Positions 6,571-15,334 of a DNA stretch of 64,000 bases are shown one piece after another (the stretch's first letter is position 1; each line of letters opens with the position of its first letter). This DNA is from JAOPZW01 sp963707695. Its GTDB lineage: Bacteria > Actinomycetota > Thermoleophilia > Solirubrobacterales > Solirubrobacteraceae. The position numbers were made by a program, and so were the translations under genes. The DNA lies in contig CAVPQY010000003.1 in NCBI GenBank assembly GCA_963707695.1, forward strand, positions 372,001-436,000. Reading direction: 5' to 3'. The notes below the pieces were generated by a model. The model did not search any database. It was not told the origin of the DNA and was given only the letters and a program-made list of their open reading frames with translations.

Positions 6571-9453
6571 TCAGCCGCAGCCCGTCGTGTTCCCGCAGGA
6601 CGAGCACGTGTAGCAGGAGCCCGTCCGCTGCATCATCCCGCCGCACTGGTTGCAGGCCGGCCCGAGGTCGAGGCCGGAGAGCTTGGCCGGCACGACCGGC
6701 GGGGTCTCCGTCAGCGCGGTGGCGGCCGGCAGCGGCGTCGAGCCCACGGAGGGCTGCGCCGTCGCCGCGCCCGCGGACGGGCCGGCGGTGTCCGAGCCGG
6801 TCGACATCGCCGCGTCCTCGGCCATCTTCCGCGCCCGGACCTCCGGGGTCAGGATCCCGAGCTCCTCCTGCGTGTCGGCGTCGAGGAAGCGCGAGGCCAG
6901 CCAGCGCATGATGTAGTCCGGCATGGACTTCGCGAACGGGATCTCGGAGTTCATCGTGATGCCCTCGGGCTCGAAGCGCATGTAGGCGAACTTCTGCACG
7001 AGCGTCTCGAGCGGCACGCCGTACTGCAGCGCGATGGAGATCGCGGTCGCGAAGGAGTTCATCATCCCCCGCAGCGTCGACCCCTCCTTGCCGATGTCGG
7101 TGAGGAAGATCTCCCCGACGGTGCCGTCCTCGTACATGCCGGCGGTCACGTAGCCCTCGTGGCCGCCCACCGAGAACTTGTGCGTGAGCGACTGGCGCTC
7201 CCGGGGCATGCGCCGGCGCGTGGCCACCTCGGCGCGCGCCTTCGTCAGCAGCTCCTCGACCTCGGTCTCGGAGTAGAGCCGCGCGCCCAGCGCCTCGGCC
7301 GCCGCCTTGGCGTCGTCGACGGATGCGACCGGCTTGGCGTCCTGGCGCTCCGTGCGCAGCGCCTGCGCGGTCTTCGAGCCGTCGCGGTAGATGGCCAGCG
7401 CCTTGACCCCGAGCCGCCAGGCCTGCAGGTAGGCGTCGGCGATGTCCTCGACGGTCGCCTCGTGCGGCATGTTGACCGTCTTGGAGATCGCGCCCGAGAG
7501 GAAGGGCTGAACCGCGCCCATCATCTTGATGTGGCCCATGTGCGAGATCGCGCGCTGCCCCACGGCGACGTCGAAGACGGGCAGGTGCTCGTCGGAGAGG
7601 CCGGGCGCGCCGACGATCGTCGCGTGCTCGTTGACGTGGGCTTCGATCTGCTCGATGGCCGCGTCGTCGTAGCCCAGCGTGCGCAGCGCCATCGGCACCG
7701 TGCGGTTGGCGATCGTCATCTGGCCGCCGCCGACGAGCTCCTTGAACTTCACGAGCGAGAAGTCCGGCTCGATGCCGGTCGTGTCGCAGTCCATGAGGAA
7801 GGAGATCGTCCCCGTGGGCGCGAGCACGGTCGCCTGCGCGTTGCGGTAGCCGAAGCGGTCGCCGAGCTCGACGGCCTCCTGCCAGCTCGTGCGCGCCGCC
7901 TCGAGCAGCGCGGTGTCGGCGCAGGTCGAGTCCGGGATCGCGTAGGACGCGTCGCGGTGCATGCGCATGACCGCGTTGTGGGGCTCGCGGTTCTCCGCGT
8001 AGCGCTCGTACGGTCCGATCGCCGCGGCGACCTTCGCCGACTGGGCGTAGGCGCGGCCGGTCATGAGCGCCGTGATCGCCGCCGCCGTCCCACGGCCCGC
8101 GTCGGAGTCGTACGGCATCCCGTTCGACATGAGGAAGGCGCCGAGGTTCGCGTAGCCGAGCCCGAGCTGGCGGAAGGCGCGCGCGTTGACGCCGATGGCC
8201 TCGGTCGGGTAGCTCGACGGCCCGACGACGATCTCCTGCGCGAGGAGCATGACGTCGACGACGTGCTCGAAGGAGGGCGCGTCGAAGGAGCCGTCGGGCC
8301 GGCGGAACTTCATGAGGTTGATCGACGAGAGGTTGCAGGCCGAGTCGTCGACGTGCATGTACTCCGAGCACGGGTTCGACGCGTTGATGCGCCCCGACGC
8401 CGGGCACGTGTGCCACTGGTTGATCGTGGTGTCGTACTGGACGCCCGGGTCCGCGCAGCGCCAGGCGGCTTCCGCGATCTCGCGCATGAGCTCGCGCGCC
8501 TGCAGCGGCTCGCCGACCGGCTCGCCCGTCTTGCGGGCCAGCAGGCGCCACTCGTCGTCGGCCTCGACGGCGTGCATGAACTCGTCCGTGACGCGGACCG
8601 AGTTGTTCGCGTTCTGGTACTGGATCGACGTGAAGCCGTCGCCGTCGATCGACATGTCGAACCCGGCGTCGCGCAGCGCGGCGGCCTTGTCCTCCTCCTT
8701 GGCCTTGCACCAGATGAACTCGCGCACGTCCGGGTGGTCGACGTCGAGGACGACCATCTTGGCCGCGCGCCGCGTCTTGCCGCCGGACTTGATCGTGCCG
8801 GCCCACGCGTCGGCGCCGCGCATGAAGGACACGGGCCCGGAGGCCGTGCCGCCCTTGCTCAGCGGCTCCATCGACCCGCGGATGGTCGAGAGGTTGATGC
8901 CCGAGCCGGAGCCGCCCCGGAAGATGCGCCCCTCGCGCGTGTTCCAGTCGAGGATCGACTCCATCGTGTCCTGCACGGAGAGGATGAAGCAGGCCGAGCA
9001 CTGCGGCTGCTCCTCGAAGCCGACGTTGAACCAGACCGGCGAGTTGAAGGCCGCCATCTGGTGCAGCAGGACGTGCGTCAGCTCGTCCTCGAAGGCGTCG
9101 CCGTCCTCGACCGTCGCGAAGTACCCGCGCGCGCGGCCCCAGTCGGCGATCGTCCCCGCGACGCGGGAGATCATCTGCTTGACCGAGCGCTCGCGGACGG
9201 GCGAGCCGAGCTGCCCGCGGAAGTACTTCTGGGCGACGATGTTCGTCGCGTTCTGCGACCACGAGGCCGGGAACTCGACGTCGGCCTGCTCGAAGGAGAC
9301 CTTGTCGCCGTGGCCGATGCGCGCGTCGCGCAGCTCCCACTCGACCTGGTCGAACGGATGCACCCCCGCCTGCGTGAAGCGGCGCTTGACGCTCAAGGCC
9401 TTCCCGGCCTGCGGGGTGCCGAGCATCGTGGTCTGGGGGGCGGTGTCCGTCAT
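6571..9453 (-). CDS. nrdJ: Vitamin B12-dependent (class II) ribonucleotide reductase
   Basis: A 960-residue adenosylcobalamin-dependent reductase that converts ribonucleotides to deoxyribonucleotides in the cytoplasm and is independent of oxygen. The finger-loop NPCSE motif places the thiyl cysteine at Cys362 with Glu364. The redox cysteine lies in QCSACFIL, the phosphate-binding motif is APTGTISF, and the C-terminal tail carries a zinc ribbon with CNQCGG, CYTCSSCG and a final CG. Length and order match full-length NrdJ. No nrdA/nrdB or nrdR is nearby. The start is the ATG at 9453 after a leader of about 125 bases with GAAGAGGAG upstream. Confidence 0.96.
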   Translation of the reverse strand: MTDTAPQTTMLGTPQAGKALSVKRRFTQAGVHPFDQVEWELRDARIGHGDKVSFEQADVEFPASWSQNATNIVAQKYFRGQLGSPVRERSVKQMISRVAGTIADWGRARGYFATVEDGDAFEDELTHVLLHQMAAFNSPVWFNVGFEEQPQCSACFILSVQDTMESILDWNTREGRIFRGGSGSGINLSTIRGSMEPLSKGGTASGPVSFMRGADAWAGTIKSGGKTRRAAKMVVLDVDHPDVREFIWCKAKEEDKAAALRDAGFDMSIDGDGFTSIQYQNANNSVRVTDEFMHAVEADDEWRLLARKTGEPVGEPLQARELMREIAEAAWRCADPGVQYDTTINQWHTCPASGRINASNPCSEYMHVDDSACNLSSINLMKFRRPDGSFDAPSFEHVVDVMLLAQEIVVGPSSYPTEAIGVNARAFRQLGLGYANLGAFLMSNGMPYDSDAGRGTAAAITALMTGRAYAQSAKVAAAIGPYERYAENREPHNAVMRMHRDASYAIPDSTCADTALLEAARTSWQEAVELGDRFGYRNAQATVLAPTGTISFLMDCDTTGIEPDFSLVKFKELVGGGQMTIANRTVPMALRTLGYDDAAIEQIEAHVNEHATIVGAPGLSDEHLPVFDVAVGQRAISHMGHIKMMGAVQPFLSGAISKTVNMPHEATVEDIADAYLQAWRLGVKALAIYRDGSKTAQALRTERQDAKPVASVDDAKAAAEALGARLYSETEVEELLTKARAEVATRRRMPRERQSLTHKFSVGGHEGYVTAGMYEDGTVGEIFLTDIGKEGSTLRGMMNSFATAISIALQYGVPLETLVQKFAYMRFEPEGITMNSEIPFAKSMPDYIMRWLASRFLDADTQEELGILTPEVRARKMAEDAAMSTGSDTAGPSAGAATAQPSVGSTPLPAATALTETPPVVPAKLSGLDLGPACNQCGGMMQRTGSCYTCSSCGNTTGCG

Positions 9454-9590
9454 GTCTGGGGCTCCTCTTCACCAGCCGCACGGGGCGCGACTCCGCCGGG
9501 CCTCTCCCTGAGCGGACGGGCATACTCCCGCTGCCGTCGGACGGCATGGCGATCCCCGTCGGGCCCGGCGATCCTGGCCTCTCCAGTCTA
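9454..9590 (-). promoter_or_regulatory. nrdJ promoter and 125-base leader
   Basis: On the minus strand a -10-like TAGACT lies at 9585-9590. The transcript would then run about 125 bases before the nrdJ ATG, unusual in a window where most genes are leaderless. The leader contains several GC-rich stems, including GCCGTCCGACGGC, and a purine stretch GAAGAGGAG near the start codon. I see no cobalamin riboswitch B12 box and no NrdR box. Confidence 0.45.
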
Positions 9591-9592
9591 GT

Positions 9593-9608
9593 GGCGGAGG
9601 CCTCCGCC
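9593..9608. promoter_or_regulatory. Perfect 16-bp palindrome at the nrdJ promoter
   Basis: GGCGGAGGCCTCCGCC is a perfect palindrome two bases upstream of the nrdJ -10 box, in the spacer between -10 and -35. That is where a repressor or anti-activator would block transcription. Confidence 0.5.
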
Positions 9609-9633
9609 GACCGCGCGCGGGACGCCGCCCGGC

Positions 9634-10173
9634 CTACCGCCCGAGCCGCACCCAGTCGCGGAAGTCGGCCCACGCCAGCGACGCCCGCCAGCCCGCCTCC
9701 GCCGTGGCGTGGCGGGCGCGCGGCGACCACCCGGGCGCCCAGCCTGACCACCGCAGCGCGCCCCACAGCGCGAACGCGAGCAGCAGGACGGCGGCCGTCA
9801 CCGCGAGCACGACGACGGCGGCCGGGGCTCCGTTCCCGCCCTGCGCCTCGGCCGCCTGCGGGATGCGCGAGTCCGACGCGCCGGGCGCGGGGCTCGGCGC
9901 GGGCGTGGGCGCCGGCGTCGTGGTGCCCTGGGGGATCGTCGTCGTCGTCGCCCCCGGCGGCGTCGTCGTGCTCGGCGTCGTCGTCGTCGAGGCCGGCGGG
10001 GTGGTGGTCGCCGGCGCCGGCTGCGTCGCCGTGGGCTGCGTCGAGGTCTGCGCCTGGGTCGCCGTCGGCTGGGCGGCCGCCGCGACCGTCGGCGCGACCG
10101 CTCCGAGCGCGAGGGCCGCGAGCACGGCGAGCGCGCGGAAGGGGGCGGCAGAGGTCGGTCGCGGGCGGCGCAT
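9634..10173 (-). CDS. Exported Thr/Pro-rich protein with C-terminal membrane anchor
   Basis: A 179-residue protein with a signal peptide (residues 1-33, AAAA-Q), a long low-complexity linker of Thr, Pro, Ala and Ser (about residues 34-98), a short Gly/Ala stretch, one membrane helix (about residues 117-140) and a 38-residue Trp/Arg-rich cytoplasmic tail. The linker resembles O-mannosylated surface stalks of actinobacteria. No domain is recognisable. It lies downstream of nrdJ's promoter region in the same orientation and is divergent from the O-antigen-ligase-like gene at 10257. Confidence 0.7.
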   Translation of the reverse strand: MRRPRPTSAAPFRALAVLAALALGAVAPTVAAAAQPTATQAQTSTQPTATQPAPATTTPPASTTTTPSTTTPPGATTTTIPQGTTTPAPTPAPSPAPGASDSRIPQAAEAQGGNGAPAAVVVLAVTAAVLLLAFALWGALRWSGWAPGWSPRARHATAEAGWRASLAWADFRDWVRLGR

Positions 10174-10256
10174 CGCTCCCGCGCAGGCTACGGCGTCGGC
10201 GCGCGGGGGCGCCGCACCGGCCCGCGCGATGACCTACCGTCCGCCGCCCCGTCCCG

Positions 10257-12464
10257 ATGGCCGTCGCCCCCCGCCCGACCTCCGACCACCCCGGCGCCGC
10301 CGGCCCCGCGACCCCGGCCGCCACCGCCGTGCCCGGCGCCCGCGCCGGGCTCGTCGTCCTCGTCGCGCTGCTCGCGCTCTGCGGCCTGGCCGCCGGGCTC
10401 GGCGGCGCGCGCGCGGTGCCGCACGCGACCTGGGTCCAGACCGGCGCGGCGCTCGTCGCGCTCGGGGTCCTCGCCGCCTGGGTGGCCGACCGCCGCCCCG
10501 GCGCCGAGCTCGGCCTGCGCGCCCCCGCGACCGCCGCCGACACCGGGCCCGTCCCCGCGCCGGCCGGGTTCGTCCTGCGCGCGCCGTGGCCGCTGTGGGC
10601 GGCCGTGGCCGCGGTCGCGCTGCTGGCGCTGCTCGCGGCGGTGTCGCTGGCCTGGAGCGCGACCCCGGACCGCAGCTGGGAGGTCTTCAACCGCGAGGCC
10701 GCCTACGCCCTGGTGCTCGTCGCGGGGATCGCGGCCGGCAGCTCGGCCCCGCGCGCGCTGCCCCGCGCCGCCGGCGGCGTCGTGCTCGTGACGACGCTCG
10801 TCGCGCTCTGGGCCCTGGCCGGCGTCATCGCCCCCGATGCCATCCCAGCCACCCACGACACAGCCCGCGCCTGGCGCCTGCACGCGCCGCTGCCGACCTT
10901 CACCGACCTCGCCCTGCTGCTCGGCGCGATCGCGCCGGTGGCCGTCCGCCTGGCCGCGGGTGGCGTCCCGGGCCGCGCGGCGCGCCTGCTCGCGCTCGCC
11001 GCCACACCGGTGCTGCTCGTCGCGCTCGGGATGACCGGGTCGCGCGCGGGCGTCGCGGTGCTCGTCCTCGGGCTGGCCGCGTCGCTCGTCGCCGGCGGGG
11101 CGCGGCTCCGGACGCTCGCGACCGCCGTCGCGGCGCTGGCCGCCGCGGCCGCGCCACTGGCCGTCGGCCTCTCGTCGCGCGCCCTGACCACCGACGGGGC
11201 GCGCGAGGCCGCCCGGGCGCACGACGGGCGCACGCTCGGGCTCGTGCTCCTGGCCGCGGTCGTCGTGCTCGTCCTGGCCGGCTGGGCCTGGCTGCGCGCC
11301 GAGCCCCGGCTGCTCGCCGGGGGGACGTCGCGGCGCACGTCGACGGTCGCGGCCGTCGCCACGGCGGTCGCCGTCGCCGCCGTCCTGGCCGGGCTCGTCG
11401 CCCTGGCCGCATCCGACCGCGGCTTCGGCGGGTCCCTGTCGCACGCCGCCGACACCTTCGCCTCCTCGACGCGCGCGCCGGCCCACGGCGGCCGCGAGCG
11501 CCTGACCGCGACCGACTCGGGCGGGCGGCGCGCGCTGTGGGACGAGGCGCTCGGCGCGGCGTCCGACAAGCCCGCCGGCGGGTGGGGCGCCGGCGCCTGG
11601 CCCGTCGTCCACGCGGCCTACCGCGGCGCCGAGGTCCCGGCGCGCGACGCGCGCTCGAGCGTCGCCCAGGTCCTCGCCGAGCGCGGGACCATCGGCGCGG
11701 TGCTGCTGGTCGCGGCCGCGCTGCTGCTCGTCGCCGCGCCGGTCCTGCGCCTGCGCGCGCTCCCGCCCGGGCCGGGGCGCGACCTCGTCGCCGCGGTGGT
11801 GGGCGCGGCCGTGGCCTGGACCGCCGGGCTGCTCGTGGCGTCGACCTGGGAGGTCCCGGCCGTCACGCTGCCGGTGCTCGTCCTCGTCGCCGTCGCGGGC
11901 GCGCGCCCGGGGCTGCCGCGCCACGCCGCCGCGGTCGCCGACCCCGACCCGCAGACGGGCGGGTGGCGCTGGGGCGCGCTCGCGGCGGGCGCGACGCTGC
12001 TGGCCCTCCTGGCGACGTCCGCGCTCCTGCCGGCCTGGTCGCGCGGGCGCGAGGACACGGCCTGGCGCCTGGTCTCGAAGCCGCGGGCGACCGAGCAGGA
12101 CCTCCTCGACGCCGCGGGCGCCGCGCGCCTGGCCTCGAAGCTCGACCCGCCCGCGGTCGGCCCGAACCTCGCCGCCGCCGCCGTCGCCGAGCGCCGGGGA
12201 CGGCCGTCGGAGGCGCGCGGCGAGCTCCTGGAGGCCGTCGACGAGCAGCCCGACAGCGCGGTGGCGTGGGCGGCCCTGGCCCGCCTTGCGCTGCGCCTCG
12301 CCGACCGCCCCGGCGGGCTTGCCGCCGCCCGCCGCGCCGTGGGCCTCGACCCGCACGACCCGCGCCTCGTGGCGCTCGCCCGCGCGGCCGAGGCGGCCCA
12401 GGCACCGGCCGCGTCGTCGCCGACGGCGACCGGGACGCCGCTGCCCGACTTCGTCGTGCCGTAG
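10257..12464 (+). CDS. O-antigen ligase / Wzy-like polytopic membrane protein
   Basis: A 735-residue protein with about 10-12 hydrophobic segments across residues 25-600 and a C-terminal soluble part (about 610-720) of helical repeats resembling TPRs. The region near residue 425, containing GRRALWDEALGAASDKPAGGWGAGAW, matches the conserved extracytoplasmic loop of the Wzy_C/O-antigen-ligase family. Members polymerise or ligate lipid-linked glycans at the outer face of the membrane. It stands apart from the glycan locus at 50-64 kb. A TACCGT box lies 17 bases upstream of the ATG. Confidence 0.8.
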   Translation: MAVAPRPTSDHPGAAGPATPAATAVPGARAGLVVLVALLALCGLAAGLGGARAVPHATWVQTGAALVALGVLAAWVADRRPGAELGLRAPATAADTGPVPAPAGFVLRAPWPLWAAVAAVALLALLAAVSLAWSATPDRSWEVFNREAAYALVLVAGIAAGSSAPRALPRAAGGVVLVTTLVALWALAGVIAPDAIPATHDTARAWRLHAPLPTFTDLALLLGAIAPVAVRLAAGGVPGRAARLLALAATPVLLVALGMTGSRAGVAVLVLGLAASLVAGGARLRTLATAVAALAAAAAPLAVGLSSRALTTDGAREAARAHDGRTLGLVLLAAVVVLVLAGWAWLRAEPRLLAGGTSRRTSTVAAVATAVAVAAVLAGLVALAASDRGFGGSLSHAADTFASSTRAPAHGGRERLTATDSGGRRALWDEALGAASDKPAGGWGAGAWPVVHAAYRGAEVPARDARSSVAQVLAERGTIGAVLLVAAALLLVAAPVLRLRALPPGPGRDLVAAVVGAAVAWTAGLLVASTWEVPAVTLPVLVLVAVAGARPGLPRHAAAVADPDPQTGGWRWGALAAGATLLALLATSALLPAWSRGREDTAWRLVSKPRATEQDLLDAAGAARLASKLDPPAVGPNLAAAAVAERRGRPSEARGELLEAVDEQPDSAVAWAALARLALRLADRPGGLAAARRAVGLDPHDPRLVALARAAEAAQAPAASSPTATGTPLPDFVVP

Positions 12465-13574
12465 TCAGGCCGGCTCGACGGCCACGGCGACGCCCTCGGC
12501 GTCCTGCTCGAGGAAGTGCGCCATGCCCTCGGCCTCGGCCTCCAGGGCGGCGCGGGCCCCGCGCGGCAGCCGGCCGAACGGCGCGAGCGTCAGCGTCGCG
12601 CGCCGGCCCTTGCGCGCGACCGTCCAGGTCCCGCGAACGAGGCCGTCCCAGAGGAACGTCGCCGGGATCCGCAGGTTCTTCGTGATGACGGCCGGGCGGT
12701 GCTCCTCGGGCACGATGCGCGTGCGGTCCGCGTGGGCGAGCAGCACGGCGTCGAACGGCGCCAGAAGCCGGGCGGGCGCGGCGGCGTCCTCCCCCGGCCG
12801 CGGCGCGTCGGGGAGGTCGACGAGCTCGCGGCCCGCCTCGTCGCGGAGGACGACGAGCTGCTCGCGCAGGCCCTTGACGACCGGCCCGAGGCCCGTCAGG
12901 CCGGACCACGCCTGCACGTCGGCGGCGGTGGCGGGACCGAACGCGGCGAGGTGGTGGCGCACGAGCGCCTCGCGGGCGGCCTCGCCGGACGCCGGCGACG
13001 CGTCGAGACCGTCCTCGGCCAGGGCGAACGCGGCCGCGCGCGGGAACGCCCAGCGGTCCTCGGTGGGCACCATCACGAGCGGCAGCCGCATCCGGACCGC
13101 ATAGCCGAGCGCGCGCACGTCGGCGTCCGGGAACTCGGCGGCGAGCCCGTCGCGCAGCTCGTCGAACGTGTGCGGGTGCTCGTCCAGACGCGCACGCGCC
13201 GCGGCGAGGACCGCGTCGAGGTCCAGCGTCGCGCGGCGGGCCTTCAGGACCGACCGCAGCGCGGCGTCCAGGGCAGGGTCGACCACGGGCCGCTGCGCCC
13301 GGAAGGCGGTCGCGCTCACGAGGTGGAGCGTCGCCCGCTGCAGCGTCGCCCGGACGACCTCGCCCTCGGCCAGCGCGCGCCGGAGGTCCTCGGCCGCGAA
13401 CCCCTCGAGCCGCGACCACAGCGCGGCGAAGGGCGGTCGCGGCTCCTGCGCCTGCAGCCCCCCGAGCCGGTCGACGGCCTCGGCGACGTCGGGGACCGGT
13501 GCGCGCGCGAGCAGCAGCTGGCGCGCGAGCGTCGCCCGCCCGAGCGCGCGCCGCGACAGGACCTCGTCGCTCAT
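12465..13574 (-). CDS. Winged-helix (HTH_42) protein, probable AlkZ-like DNA glycosylase
   Basis: A 369-residue member of the HTH_42 family, with tandem winged-helix units (about residues 5-230) and a C-terminal beta domain. Residues 41-43 are QAQ in the segment RLGGLQAQEP. In Streptomyces AlkZ and related enzymes a QxQ motif is the catalytic centre that unhooks interstrand crosslinks. A repair glycosylase is therefore a reasonable inference, though many family members are uncharacterised. The start ATG overlaps the tmk stop (ATGA), so it is translated with thymidylate kinase. Confidence 0.75.
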   Translation of the reverse strand: MSDEVLSRRALGRATLARQLLLARAPVPDVAEAVDRLGGLQAQEPRPPFAALWSRLEGFAAEDLRRALAEGEVVRATLQRATLHLVSATAFRAQRPVVDPALDAALRSVLKARRATLDLDAVLAAARARLDEHPHTFDELRDGLAAEFPDADVRALGYAVRMRLPLVMVPTEDRWAFPRAAAFALAEDGLDASPASGEAAREALVRHHLAAFGPATAADVQAWSGLTGLGPVVKGLREQLVVLRDEAGRELVDLPDAPRPGEDAAAPARLLAPFDAVLLAHADRTRIVPEEHRPAVITKNLRIPATFLWDGLVRGTWTVARKGRRATLTLAPFGRLPRGARAALEAEAEGMAHFLEQDAEGVAVAVEPA

Positions 13575-14191
13575 GCCAGCAGGTCCTCCACCGCCGCCAG
13601 CGCCGCCGCGAGCACCGCGTCGGGCGGCCCGGCGGCGTCGATCACCGTGATCCGCCCGGGGTCCGCCGCGGCCAGCGCGTCGTAGGCCGCCTCCGCGCGC
13701 GCGAAGAACCCGTCGTCGGCGAGCTCGAGGCGGTCCGGCGCGTGCCCGCGGGCGTCGCGGCGCGCGGCACGCGTCCCCGGGTCGGCGCGCAGCAGGAGCG
13801 TCCGGTCGGGGGCCAGCCCGCCGGTGCCGAAGGCGTTGACCGCCGCGACGGCCCCGGCGCCGAGCTCGCGGCCGCCGCCCTGGTAGGCCAGCGACGAGTC
13901 GACGAAGCGGTCCAGGACCACCCACCGCCCGGCGTCCAGCAGCGGCGCGACGCGCTCGGCGACGAGCTGGGCGCGCGCCGCCGCGTAGAGCAGCGCCTCC
14001 GCCCGCGGGTCGACCTCCAGGGCCGGGTCCTGCACGAGCGCGCGGATCCGCTCGGCCAGCGCGACGCCGCCGGGCTCGCGCAGCAGCTCGACGTCGGCGC
14101 CCCGCGCGCGCAGCCCCGCCGCCAGGGCGTCGGCGAGCGTCGTCTTGCCCGTCCCGTCGAGGCCCTCGATCGTGACGAGCCGTCCGCGCAC
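13571..14191 (-). CDS. tmk: Thymidylate kinase
   Basis: A 206-residue kinase that phosphorylates dTMP to dTDP. The P-loop is GLDGTGKTT (residues 10-18), the DRF motif VVLDRFVDSSLAYQGG follows near residue 90, and the REPGG segment binds substrate. It starts with GTG at 14191. The upstream neighbour holB is divergent, with only 23 bases between the two start codons, so their promoters must overlap. tmk and holB are often neighbours in bacteria, but usually on one strand. Confidence 0.95.
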   Translation of the reverse strand: MRGRLVTIEGLDGTGKTTLADALAAGLRARGADVELLREPGGVALAERIRALVQDPALEVDPRAEALLYAAARAQLVAERVAPLLDAGRWVVLDRFVDSSLAYQGGGRELGAGAVAAVNAFGTGGLAPDRTLLLRADPGTRAARRDARGHAPDRLELADDGFFARAEAAYDALAAADPGRITVIDAAGPPDAVLAAALAAVEDLLA

Positions 14192-14214
14192 AGGACATAG
14201 CCTGTCAGGGGCCG

Positions 14215-15334
14215 ATGACGACCGTCGCGACGCTCACCGAGCGCCACCCGCACGCCCGCGCCGTGCTCTCCGCCGCCCTCCCGCCCGAGGGCTCCCCCTC
14301 GCACGCCTACCTCTTCCACGGGCCCGCGGGCGCGGGCAAGCGCGACGTGGCGCGCGCGTTCGCCACGGCGCTGCTGGCCGAGGGCGCGCCCGATCCCGGC
14401 TCCGTCGCCCTGCGCGTGGCCCACGGCGTGCACCCCGACCTGACCTGGGTGGCGCCCAGCGGCGCCGCCGAGATGCTCGTCGCCGACGTCGAGGAGCCGG
14501 TCGTCGCCGCGGCCACGCGGACGCCGTTCGAGGCGCGCCGGCGGGTGTTCGTCCTCGAGCGCGCCGAGACGATGAGCGACCAGGTCGCCAACAAGATGCT
14601 CAAGACGCTCGAGGAGCCGCCGCCCTTCGCGCACCTCGTCCTGCTGACGAGCCGGCCCGCCGACCTGCTGCCCACCGTCGCGTCGCGCTGCCAGCCCGTG
14701 CGCTTCGACGCGCCGCCCGCCGAGGAGGTCGCCGCGCGCCTGACGGCGCACGGCGTCGGCGCGGCCACCGCGGACGCGTGCGCGCGCCTCGGCCTCGGCG
14801 ACGCCGAGCGCGCCCTGGCGCTCGCCGCCGGGGACGGTCCCGCGCTGCGCGCGGCGGGCGCCGACCTCGCCCGCGCGGCGCTGCGCGACGACCTGCTCGG
14901 GCGCCCGTGGCTCGCGATCCTCGCCGTCGCGCGCGGCCGCGGCGAAGCGGCGCAGGCGGAGATCGAGGCGGCCGTGGCCGCCGACCTCGAGCTCCTGCCC
15001 AAGAAGGACCGCAAGCGCGCCGAGCGCGAGGCCGCCGACGCGGCCCGGCGCGACGGCTCGGCGCGCGCGCACGGGCGCGCTGGACCTCGCCCTCCAGGTC
15101 GCGGGGCTGTGGCTGCGCGACGTCGCGGTCGTCCGCGACGGGGCCGAGGAGCTCGTCCACGCGACCGACCGCCGCGCCGACCTGCGGGCGGATGCCGAGG
15201 GCCGTGACGTCCACCGCCTGCGCGCCGGCGTGGCCCTCGTCGACGAGGCGCGCGCCGCGCTCGCCGTCAACCCGACCGAGGAGCTGCTGCTCGAGGCGCT
15301 GGCGTCCCGCCTGGCGCGCGAGCTGGCTAGCTGA
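14215..15334 (+). CDS. holB: DNA polymerase III delta-prime subunit (frame break near the 3' end)
   Basis: The clamp-loader subunit that loads the sliding clamp. The N-terminal AAA+ domain shows a P-loop (GPAGAGKRD), the RAETMSDQVANKMLKTLEEPP segment and SRC (arginine-finger region). The frame from 14215 stays good to about codon 282 and then turns into Arg/Pro-rich shadow. A second frame picks up with LALQVAGLWLRDVAVV and ends at TGA 15332-15334, giving a protein of normal length. The break coincides with the run GCGCGCGCGC at 15061-15070. One extra base or a lost GC dinucleotide restores the frame. The gene is essential, so a sequence error is likelier than a real mutation. Confidence 0.88.

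Noticed and set aside
9454..9590. Cobalamin riboswitch before the B12-dependent nrdJ
   Set aside because: The leader is long enough but has no B12 box and no recognisable core; kept only as an unassigned leader.
9890..10080. Repeat array or CRISPR-like pattern in the Thr/Pro-coding stretch
   Set aside because: The repetition is codon-level low complexity in a coding linker; there are no regular repeats and spacers.
6092..10690. A 1532-residue minus-strand frame across nrdJ and a 2167-residue plus-strand frame at 31198-37701
   Set aside because: Both are Arg/Pro/Ala-rich shadows of real genes in GC-rich DNA and carry no domain of their own.
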